Of a DNA stretch of 64,000 nt, positions 43,169 through 50,763 are shown piece by piece. The translations under genes and the position numbers were made by a program. Each line of letters opens with the position of its first letter. The first letter of the stretch is position 1. A model generated the notes under the pieces. That model was not told the DNA's origin. It did not search any database and saw nothing but the letters and a program-made list of their open reading frames with translations. Location of the stretch: NCBI GenBank assembly GCA_017511805.1, contig JAFWJA010000015.1:67098-131097 (forward strand). Direction: 5' to 3'. The DNA is from Bacilli bacterium. Lineage in GTDB: Bacteria > Bacillota_I > Bacilli_A > RF39 > UBA660.

Positions 43169-45748
43169 ATGAAGAAAGTTATATTAGTAGATGGCAACAA
43201 TTTATTATTTAGAAGTTACTACGCAACTGCGTATTCAGGAAATTTAATGAAAAATAGTAAAGGATTTCCTACAAATGCATTATTTGGTTTAACTAATATG
43301 TTGAATAAAATAATTAAAGAAGAGAATCCAGAATATATGCTTGTAGCATTTGATAAAGGTAAAACATTTAGACATGAAAAGTATAAAGAATATAAAGCAG
43401 GTAGAATTAAGACACCAGATGATTTAGTTGTTCAATTTAAACCATCAAGAGAATTAACTAGAGCACTTGGTATTAAGTGTTTTGAAATAGATAATTATGA
43501 AGCAGATGATATAATTGGTACTTATTCTAAATTAATTGATGAAGATCCTGATTATGAAGGAATAATAGTAAGTAGTGATAAAGATTTACTTCAATTAATT
43601 AGTCCTAAAGTAAAAGTTAAGTTATTAAAAACTAAAGACTATATTATGATGGATGAAGATGAGTTTAAAAAGACTTATGGTCTTGAACCTATTAAGATGA
43701 TAGATCTTAAAGGATTAATGGGTGATGCTTCAGATAATATTCCTGGTGTTAAAGGAATAGGTGAAAAGACTGCGATTAAATTACTTCAAGAATATGGGTC
43801 AGTAGAGAATCTATATGATCATATAGATGAATTAAAAGGTGCGACTAAAGATAAATTAGTACAAGGTAAAGAAGATGCATTTATATCTAAAGAAATGGCT
43901 ACTATATATAAAGAAGTACCAGTTGAATATAAATTATCTGAATTAAAATTAGATGAAACTAAAGATGAATTAAAAGATATATATGAAGATTTAGAATTTT
44001 ATAGTTTTCTTAAAAATATTAGAAAGAATACTATTCTTGAAAAGAATGAATCTAGTGATATAAAAGTAGTAACTAGTTTAAATGAAATAAAACTAGATAA
44101 AACAGTTAGTGTATTTATAGAAACAGATAATCCTAATTATCATGATGCGAATGTACTAGGTATTACTATGTATGATGGAAAAAGTGCATACTTTTTACCA
44201 ATAGATTTAGTTATAAATAATAAAGAGTTCTTTAATTTATTTAAGATATATACTTATGATAATAAAAAGAATATAGTTGTACTAAATAAATATGGAATTA
44301 GTTTTAAAACATGTGAATTTGATACTATGATTGCAGCTTATATATTAAATTATAATGTTAAAGATGATGCAGCATATCTAGCTAGTAACTTTAATTATGA
44401 AGTTATGTTCTTTAATGAATTAATGAAAAGTGATAAAAGCATTGAAACTTTATCTAGTGAAGGTCTTAAAAAGGCTAAATTTATATTTGAGACTAAAGAT
44501 AAACTAGAACAAGATATGAAAGATGAAAATTCTTATGATTTATTTAAAAATATAGAAATGAAACTATCTTTTGTATTAGCATCTATGGAAATAGAAGGTA
44601 TTAGAGTAGATAGAGAAGTACTTAAGAACATGGGTGAAAAAATTAATAAAAAGATGCTTTCTTTAGAAAAAGAAATATATGAATTAGCGGGATTAGAATT
44701 TAATATTCAGTCTCCAAAACAATTAGGAGAAGTACTATTTGATAAAATGGGTATTCCTTATCCTAAAAAGAAAAAGACTTCTTATTCAACTTCTAGAGAA
44801 ATCTTAGATAAGATTAAAGATGATAATCCAATTATTGATAAGATTATAGATTATAGAACACTTGCTAAGTTACATAGTACTTATATAGTAGGTATAGATT
44901 CATCTATTAAAGAAGATTCTAAATTACATACTATATATACTCAAACTCTAACAAGAACAGGTAGACTTTCTTCAATAGAACCTAATTTACAAAATATACC
45001 TATTAGATATGAAGAGGGTAAATTAATTAGAAAAGCATTTATACCAGAAGCTGATTCTGTATTTATATCATCAGATTATTCTCAAATAGAACTTAGAATA
45101 TTTGCGCATATGTCTAATGAAGAGAATATGATGGAAGCATTTAATAATGATTTAGATATACATACTAAGACTGCGATGGATATATTCCATGTCCCAAAGG
45201 ATAAAGTTACTAAGTTAATGAGAAGACAAGCTAAAGCAGTTAATTTTGGTATATTATACGGAATTAGTAATTTTGGTCTAGCTGAAGACATAGGTACTGA
45301 TTTTGGTACCGCTAAAAAGTTTATGGATACTTATTTAGATACATTTCCTAAAATAAGAGAATATAATCAAAAAGTAATAGATGATGCATATAAAAATGGC
45401 TATGTTCTTACTATTATGAATAGAAAAAGAAAAATAGAAGAACTAGATAATACAAACTATATAATTAGACAGCAAGGAGAAAGAATTGCACAAAATACAC
45501 CAATTCAAGGTAGTGCAGCAGATATACTTAAACTTGCTATGATTAATATATATGATGAATTTAATAAACAAGGTATTAAGAGTAAGATGATATTACAAAT
45601 ACACGACGAATTAATATTTAATGTATTAAATAGTGAAAAAGATAAAGTTAAAAAGATAATTAAAGATAAGATGGAGAATGTGTATAAACTAAATGTACCT
45701 CTTGTTGTAGATATAGAAGAGGGTACTAATTGGTATGATACTAAGTAG
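43169..45748 (+). CDS. polA: DNA polymerase I
   Basis: Fills gaps and removes RNA primers. In the 859-aa protein the N-terminal 5'-nuclease (VDGNNLLFRSYYA, SDKDLLQL, GDASDNIPGV) is followed by a degenerate 3'-5' exonuclease domain (the DxE motif is replaced by IETDNPNY), then the polymerase with DYSQIELRIFAH (motif A), RRQAKAVNFGILYG (motif B) and QIHDEL (motif C). Proofreading is therefore unlikely, as in other Bacilli. GGTGAT stands before the ATG at 43169. The next gene follows after 8 bases. Confidence 0.97.
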   Translation: MKKVILVDGNNLLFRSYYATAYSGNLMKNSKGFPTNALFGLTNMLNKIIKEENPEYMLVAFDKGKTFRHEKYKEYKAGRIKTPDDLVVQFKPSRELTRALGIKCFEIDNYEADDIIGTYSKLIDEDPDYEGIIVSSDKDLLQLISPKVKVKLLKTKDYIMMDEDEFKKTYGLEPIKMIDLKGLMGDASDNIPGVKGIGEKTAIKLLQEYGSVENLYDHIDELKGATKDKLVQGKEDAFISKEMATIYKEVPVEYKLSELKLDETKDELKDIYEDLEFYSFLKNIRKNTILEKNESSDIKVVTSLNEIKLDKTVSVFIETDNPNYHDANVLGITMYDGKSAYFLPIDLVINNKEFFNLFKIYTYDNKKNIVVLNKYGISFKTCEFDTMIAAYILNYNVKDDAAYLASNFNYEVMFFNELMKSDKSIETLSSEGLKKAKFIFETKDKLEQDMKDENSYDLFKNIEMKLSFVLASMEIEGIRVDREVLKNMGEKINKKMLSLEKEIYELAGLEFNIQSPKQLGEVLFDKMGIPYPKKKKTSYSTSREILDKIKDDNPIIDKIIDYRTLAKLHSTYIVGIDSSIKEDSKLHTIYTQTLTRTGRLSSIEPNLQNIPIRYEEGKLIRKAFIPEADSVFISSDYSQIELRIFAHMSNEENMMEAFNNDLDIHTKTAMDIFHVPKDKVTKLMRRQAKAVNFGILYGISNFGLAEDIGTDFGTAKKFMDTYLDTFPKIREYNQKVIDDAYKNGYVLTIMNRKRKIEELDNTNYIIRQQGERIAQNTPIQGSAADILKLAMINIYDEFNKQGIKSKMILQIHDELIFNVLNSEKDKVKKIIKDKMENVYKLNVPLVVDIEEGTNWYDTK

Positions 45749-45756
45749 GAGTTAAT

Positions 45757-46857
45757 ATGAAGAAAAAGATTTTATTATTAATTGTTGGGGTTTTGTTATT
45801 AGCGGGTTGCCACGTTGATTATGGTAAAAGTGATATAGAAGACTATTTAGAAGAAAAATATGGTATAACAGATGTTAGCGTTTCTGATTCTTATGAAGAG
45901 TATATTACTAATGAAGCTGGTGAGAAATTAGTTGATAAAATATGGACTGTTAAAGATAAAAAGAATAATATAGAATTTCATGTTATAGATAATCATTCAA
46001 ATGGTATGGAAATGTCTAAAAATTATTTATCAGATGATTTTAGTGAATCTTTATATATAAAAAATACTAAAAATAAAAATGTAGGAAATATTAAAACAAA
46101 AAAAAGAGATGATTATGGTGGTAAAACAAATGAAATAGATTTAATATGCGATTTTAATAATAAAAACGAATTAAATAAATGTTATGATGAAATAAAGAAT
46201 ATATATGATACATATACAAAAAAATATCCTAATTTTAATATTTTTTATCAAATTGTTTATACTAAAGAAAAAAATATATATGGAAGAAATAATGCTGGAA
46301 GAGTTGGATACATAAATATGTTATATAAAGATGATGTTTATAATGATCTAATTTATAATTACTATTCATTTGGTTATTCTAATAGAATTGATGAAATAAT
46401 AAATGAAATGACAACAGAAGATATTAATAGTCTATTTAATAACAAAAATACATATATTGTATATAAAGTAGATAACAATAATAGTATATTGAAACAATAT
46501 GATGATATTATTGGTGTTAATAACGGTAATGGGTTAAGTGTCGCTGGATTATATTATTTATTGAAAGATGAAGGATATGTAGTAAATGGCACTAAAGAAA
46601 ATTTTATTGTAAATGATAAAAATGGTAATGTATTAGAATTTTCATATAATTTCAATGATTATGTATATGGTGATGCTGCAGAATCTCATTTAGGATACTA
46701 TTATAGAAAAAATGGTGAAAAAATTCCGATGAAAGATTATTATTGTGATTATTTTGAATCTAATGTTATTAAAGAATTGTTTGATATAAATATTTGTATA
46801 GTACCAAATTATACTAAAGATAAAAGTATTGTAGATGGTAAAATAAAGACAAATTAA
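45757..46857 (+). CDS. Unknown lipoprotein, 366 aa
   Basis: A signal peptide with lipobox (LLLLIVGVLLLAGC, lipid-modified Cys at about residue 18) leads to a secreted domain of about 345 residues rich in Asn, Asp, Lys and Tyr. No recognised domain. TAGGAG stands before the ATG. It follows polA closely and could be co-transcribed. Base composition and codon use look like other accessory surface genes here. Confidence 0.8.
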   Translation: MKKKILLLIVGVLLLAGCHVDYGKSDIEDYLEEKYGITDVSVSDSYEEYITNEAGEKLVDKIWTVKDKKNNIEFHVIDNHSNGMEMSKNYLSDDFSESLYIKNTKNKNVGNIKTKKRDDYGGKTNEIDLICDFNNKNELNKCYDEIKNIYDTYTKKYPNFNIFYQIVYTKEKNIYGRNNAGRVGYINMLYKDDVYNDLIYNYYSFGYSNRIDEIINEMTTEDINSLFNNKNTYIVYKVDNNNSILKQYDDIIGVNNGNGLSVAGLYYLLKDEGYVVNGTKENFIVNDKNGNVLEFSYNFNDYVYGDAAESHLGYYYRKNGEKIPMKDYYCDYFESNVIKELFDINICIVPNYTKDKSIVDGKIKTN

Positions 46858-46930
46858 AAAAATGTCAAAATAATTGTAAATAATATAATTTTAAGACAAT
46901 TATCCCACAATTTAGTGTTATAATTTAGGT

Positions 46931-46984
46931 ATAAACTACATAAAATAGTATAAAGTATTGACTTTACACTTAGTTTATGTTAAG
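46931..46984 (+). promoter_or_regulatory. Promoter with nested inverted repeats before the 140-aa gene
   Basis: -35 TTGACT (46959-46964) and -10-like TAAGAT (46980-46985) frame a region holding two inverted repeats: ATAAACTA/TAGTTTAT (46931-46938 and 46971-46978) and TAAAGT/ACTTTA (46951-46956 and 46961-46966). The second overlaps the -35. A binding site for an unknown regulator is possible. Confidence 0.45.
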
Positions 46985-47030
46985 ATTTATTAGCTTTTAT
47001 AAAGTTAAAGTTAAGAAATGGAGGGATAAT

Positions 47031-47453
47031 ATGAGAGATGTTTATATTTTTGAATATTTAAATGAAGCAGAATTCAAAAAGAGAGAAAGATCTGTAAAAA
47101 AGTATAATATGTTTGCGTTCAAAAAGCTTATCTTTGATTTTTATCCTGAAATGAAAGAAGGTAACTTTTTAGGAAATAAAGTTGGAGAAGATAAGGAAAA
47201 AGATACTGTTTCTTACGAATTATCATTACCAACTGATGATTTATTTGTAAAAGTACATGGTGAAATAGTATTACACTATGATGTATATAATAATAAAAAC
47301 ATAATTCTTTTAAAAACAATAACACCAGAAGATTTATTAATTGAAGGACATAATACAGAATTAGGAGCATATAAGGGTGTTATGATTAGTAAAGAAAATG
47401 CTGAAAAAGATATGTTTAAGATAAATTTATTAAATATGTTAAATAAAAAATAA
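47031..47453 (+). CDS. Unknown soluble protein, 140 aa
   Basis: A single-domain soluble protein starting MRDVYIFEYLNEAEFKKRER, with alternating hydrophobic strands in the second half (LFVKVHGEIVLHYDVYN, IILLKTITPEDLL). No recognised family. GGAGGGAT stands before the ATG at 47031; the frame is open from 46977, but that part holds the promoter. Confidence 0.65.
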   Translation: MRDVYIFEYLNEAEFKKRERSVKKYNMFAFKKLIFDFYPEMKEGNFLGNKVGEDKEKDTVSYELSLPTDDLFVKVHGEIVLHYDVYNNKNIILLKTITPEDLLIEGHNTELGAYKGVMISKENAEKDMFKINLLNMLNKK

Positions 47454-47474
47454 GACTTAGTCTTATTTTTTTTA
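47445..47474 (+). terminator. Terminator after the 140-aa gene
   Basis: AAAAAATAAGACT is complementary to AGTCTTATTTTTT, with the centre in CTTAG, followed by T. The stop codon is inside the stem. Confidence 0.8.
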
Positions 47475-47547
47475 CGTAAAGTAATTTGTTTTTTGTCTTA
47501 TTTAGTGTAAAATATGTTATAATTTAGTTATAAAGTGAGGGAAAATC

Positions 47548-48675
47548 ATGAATTGGATTAGAGATAATATATTAAAAGTAGGGATAATATTAGGTGTATT
47601 AATAATAATTATTATTGTTGTATCTATTATGTCTGGTAGTTCATCAGGATCAAATGTTGAGTCAGCTTCAGGTTATGAAGAATTAGAAAATAAGTTACAA
47701 GCAGCAGCCATTAGATTTGTAAATGCTAATAGTAATTATTTACCTGAAAATACAAAAGAGAGTACTAATTTAAATCTAGAAACTCTTGTTAAAAATGGAT
47801 ATATAGGACAAATATATGCGATAGAAGATAGTAATGTAAAGTGTACTGGTAAAGTAACAATTTATAGAACTAGTAATAATAGTGATTCTTATAAAGTATA
47901 TCCGTTCTTATTATGTGGTAAATATCATAAAACAGAAACTTTAGCAGAACATATAATAGAAAATGAAAAGATAGTTACTTCTGATGATGGTTTATATAAA
48001 GAAGGAGATTATTATAGATTTAAAGGTGAATATCCTAAAAACTATGTTTTATTAGATGGACAAGAATATAGAATTATTTCTATTGATTCAGATAATATTA
48101 TTAAATTAATTAAATCTGAATCTACTAAATCAAAATATATATGGGATGATAGATATAATTCAGATGTTCAAAAATATGTAGGTATTAATACTTATACTAA
48201 GAGTAGAATGAAAGATAATTTAAATTTCTTATATTCGAATACTAAGATAGAAGATGGTGAAGTATTATTTACAGAAGAAGAAAAGAGTTACTTTGTTTTC
48301 TATGATTTCTGTAATGGTAGTTTCCCTCAAGATTATGATGAAATAAGTATATCTACTGAATGTTCATCTACAGTTAATCAAAAAATAGGATTTATTAACG
48401 CAAGTGATTTCTATTTAGCAAGTGTTGATTCAGGTTGTTCAAAAATGAATAAGAATGAATGTAATAACTATAACTATTTAGCTGCACTTGATGAAATAGT
48501 GTTAATGAACTTATCTAGTAGAAACTCATACCAATATTTATCATTAGTTGATGGTATTATATATAGAACTGATGCGAATAAAGGTAAGAAACTTTATATA
48601 GCAACTCATATTGGTAAAGATAATATATATAAATCAGGTGATGGAACTAAGAATAATCCATACGTTATAAGGTAA
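47548..48675 (+). CDS. Unknown membrane-anchored surface protein with pilin-like layout, 375 aa
   Basis: An N-terminal membrane helix (about residues 11-28) is followed by an amphipathic helix (ELENKLQAAAIRFVNANSNYL), a compact module with VKCTGKVTIY and YPFLLCGKY, a long domain, and the C-terminal tail GDGTKNNPYVIR. The early module recurs in the 749-aa repeat protein nearby. No prepilin cleavage motif is present. A surface or cell-envelope role is inferred. GTGAGGGAA stands before the ATG. Confidence 0.65.
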   Translation: MNWIRDNILKVGIILGVLIIIIIVVSIMSGSSSGSNVESASGYEELENKLQAAAIRFVNANSNYLPENTKESTNLNLETLVKNGYIGQIYAIEDSNVKCTGKVTIYRTSNNSDSYKVYPFLLCGKYHKTETLAEHIIENEKIVTSDDGLYKEGDYYRFKGEYPKNYVLLDGQEYRIISIDSDNIIKLIKSESTKSKYIWDDRYNSDVQKYVGINTYTKSRMKDNLNFLYSNTKIEDGEVLFTEEEKSYFVFYDFCNGSFPQDYDEISISTECSSTVNQKIGFINASDFYLASVDSGCSKMNKNECNNYNYLAALDEIVLMNLSSRNSYQYLSLVDGIIYRTDANKGKKLYIATHIGKDNIYKSGDGTKNNPYVIR

Positions 48676-48681
48676 TTGTCT

Positions 48682-49443
48682 ATGTTTTTATTAAAAGTAA
48701 TTGATTCAGATAATCAAGAAATTGAAGTATTAAAAACTAGATCTCAAATTGAAATGGATAAGTTTACTACTTTCTATGAAAATGAAGAAGAATTATTAGA
48801 AGATTTGTTTTTTGATAGTGATTCTAAAGTAATTATTACTCAAACTAAATCTAATGATCAAGAACCTTCTGTTTTACCGTTTACAAATGTAGATAGTAGA
48901 AATTTAGTATATAGTTTTCAAGATGAAAACTATTATAGTAAGATTGTTAATTATGATAAAGGTATATTAAAAACATTCTTTCTTAATGAATTTTTAAAAC
49001 ATAGTGAAGGTAATACTAGTTTTGATAGAACTAAATATAAACAATGTAAAACTATAGTTGGTGATTTTGGTTTTGAAAATGAAAGTTATTTTAAAGAGTT
49101 ATTAAAGAAAGATATAATGGCATTCTTTGATAAATATTATTCTAGTTTTAAAGATTTTTATAAGTTTATTACTTCTTTTTATCCAGAAGAAGATTATGAA
49201 TTTAGTGAGAAGGATGAAAGTGAACATGAAAGATTAATTTCATCTTTAAGACTAAAAATTCATGAAACTCATGAAGAAAAGAAAGAATATAAACCATATT
49301 TTGAAGAAATAGATTCTATTAGTTATAATCCACTTGCGGATATAGATGATAAATATACTGATTTAGATATATTCTTAGATAGTAAGAATATTAATGAAGA
49401 AGATAAAAATGAAATAATTAATAGACAAATAAAAAAATTATAG
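48682..49443 (+). CDS. Unknown acidic protein, 253 aa
   Basis: Soluble, acidic and helical, with no signal peptide (MFLLKVIDSDNQEIEVLKTR at the start). Rich in Asp, Glu, Phe and Tyr. No recognised family. The ATG at 48682 lies 6 bases after the stop of the surface protein, with GGTAA as a weak ribosome binding site, so they probably share an mRNA. Confidence 0.6.
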   Translation: MFLLKVIDSDNQEIEVLKTRSQIEMDKFTTFYENEEELLEDLFFDSDSKVIITQTKSNDQEPSVLPFTNVDSRNLVYSFQDENYYSKIVNYDKGILKTFFLNEFLKHSEGNTSFDRTKYKQCKTIVGDFGFENESYFKELLKKDIMAFFDKYYSSFKDFYKFITSFYPEEDYEFSEKDESEHERLISSLRLKIHETHEEKKEYKPYFEEIDSISYNPLADIDDKYTDLDIFLDSKNINEEDKNEIINRQIKKL

Positions 49444-49461
49444 GGATTTTTCCCTTTTTTT
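49442..49461 (+). terminator. Terminator before the xer gene
   Basis: AGGGA (49442-49446) pairs with TCCCT (49451-49455), then T run. It overlaps the upstream stop. Confidence 0.75.
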
Positions 49462-49473
49462 GGTGGTGATATT

Positions 49474-50367
49474 ATGAAATATATTGATTCTTTTTGTGAA
49501 TATTTAAAAAATCAAAAGAATTATTCAGATTTTACTGTATTAAATTATAGAAAAGATCTAGAAGAGTATTTTGAATTTTTAAATGATAAAAAATATTCAT
49601 ATTCGGATATGGACTACAAAAAATGTATTGATTATTTGTTGTTCTTAGATGGAAAACAGTTAAAAAAGACAAGTGTTTCAAGAAGACTTAGTTCTATTAG
49701 AACTTTTTATAAATATTTAGTACTTAACAGTTATGTAAATAATAATCCATTTTTATTAGTATCCTCTCCAAAAAAAGAAAAAAGAATACCTAAATTTATC
49801 AATTATCAAGGTATAGATGAAATATTTAATATACCTAATACTAAAACACCAGAAGGGCAAAGAGAAAGTGTAATATTAGAAGTGTTATATGGTTCTGGTG
49901 TTCGTGTATCAGAATTAGTTAATATTAAATTAAAAGATATTGATTTTAATAATAAAACTATATTAATATTTGGTAAGGGTTCAAAAGAAAGAATAGTGTC
50001 TTTTGGTAATCCTGCGAAAGATGCGATGAATGAATATATTAAATCTGGTAGAGAATTATTATTAAATGGTGTTAAAAGTGAATATTTAATAGTAGGTAAA
50101 GAAAAAGAAAGTCTTACTACTAGAAGAATAGAACAAATAATAGATTCTCTTATTACTAAAACTAGTATTAAAATAAATATAACACCTCATATGTTTAGAC
50201 ATACATTCGCAACTCATTTATTAGATCAAGGTTGTGATTTAATCGCAGTACAAGAACTATTAGGGCATGAGTCTTTATCTTCAACTGAAATATATACTCA
50301 TGTATCTAATGAACATTTAAGAGAAGTATATCTTAAATGTCATCCAAGAAGTACAAAAGGAGAGTAA
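49474..50367 (+). CDS. Tyrosine recombinase XerC/XerD type
   Basis: Resolves chromosome dimers at dif sites. The 297-aa protein has an N-terminal SAM-like core-binding domain and a C-terminal catalytic domain with all six active residues: Arg in GSGVRVSEL, Lys in GKGSKER, His and Arg in TPHMFRHTFATHLLDQG, His in LLGHESLS, and Tyr in TEIYTHV. Length and ends are those of cellular Xer proteins rather than phage integrases. No att sites are seen. GGTGAT stands before the ATG. smr follows after one base. Confidence 0.9.
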   Translation: MKYIDSFCEYLKNQKNYSDFTVLNYRKDLEEYFEFLNDKKYSYSDMDYKKCIDYLLFLDGKQLKKTSVSRRLSSIRTFYKYLVLNSYVNNNPFLLVSSPKKEKRIPKFINYQGIDEIFNIPNTKTPEGQRESVILEVLYGSGVRVSELVNIKLKDIDFNNKTILIFGKGSKERIVSFGNPAKDAMNEYIKSGRELLLNGVKSEYLIVGKEKESLTTRRIEQIIDSLITKTSIKINITPHMFRHTFATHLLDQGCDLIAVQELLGHESLSSTEIYTHVSNEHLREVYLKCHPRSTKGE

Positions 50368-50368
50368 T

Positions 50369-50629
50369 ATGATAGATATATTTACTGAGAATTTACCTCA
50401 TTTAGATTTGCATGGAGAAGATAGAATTAATGCATTAATAAAAGTAGATGAGTTTATAAATGATAATATAAAATTAAGAAACAAAAGAATAGTTATAATA
50501 CATGGAATTGGTACAGGAATATTAAGAAATTCAGTACATGAATACTTAAAAAAAGATAAAAGAGTTGAAGAATATATTTTAGGTATAAATAATGGACAAA
50601 CAATAGTCTCTCTTAAATTTGACAAATAA
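50369..50629 (+). CDS. Stand-alone Smr domain protein
   Basis: An 86-aa protein consisting only of an Smr domain: LDLHGEDRINAL with the DLHG motif and IIHGIGTGILR with the HGxGxG motif. Smr domains of MutS2 type are endonucleases or RNA/DNA-binding. It is directly coupled to the xer gene (one base apart, GGAG in the end of xer). Confidence 0.88.
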   Translation: MIDIFTENLPHLDLHGEDRINALIKVDEFINDNIKLRNKRIVIIHGIGTGILRNSVHEYLKKDKRVEEYILGINNGQTIVSLKFDK

Positions 50630-50656
50630 TATATATTATATATAATATATGTCAAT

Positions 50657-50679
50657 CAAAAAAAGAGGGACTTTTTTGT
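50657..50679 (+). terminator. Terminator after smr
   Basis: CAAAAAAAG pairs with CTTTTTTG around AGGGA. It follows an AT-only palindrome at 50631-50650. Confidence 0.6.
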
Positions 50680-50698
50680 GTAAAAATCCTTATTTTAT

Positions 50699-50727
50699 TT
50701 GACAAAATATATCCTTTGTGATAGTAT
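50699..50727 (+). promoter_or_regulatory. Promoter of the 749-aa repeat protein
   Basis: -35 TTGACA (50699-50704), 17-base spacer, -10 TAGTAT (50722-50727). GAAGGGGG lies before the ATG. Confidence 0.8.
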
Positions 50728-50763
50728 AAAACACGTTTCATTTAAAAAGAAGGGGGTCTTTTT

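Noticed and set aside
49474-50629. Phage or integrative-element integrase
   Set aside because: All features fit a cellular Xer recombinase; no att repeats, phage genes or tRNA insertion are nearby.
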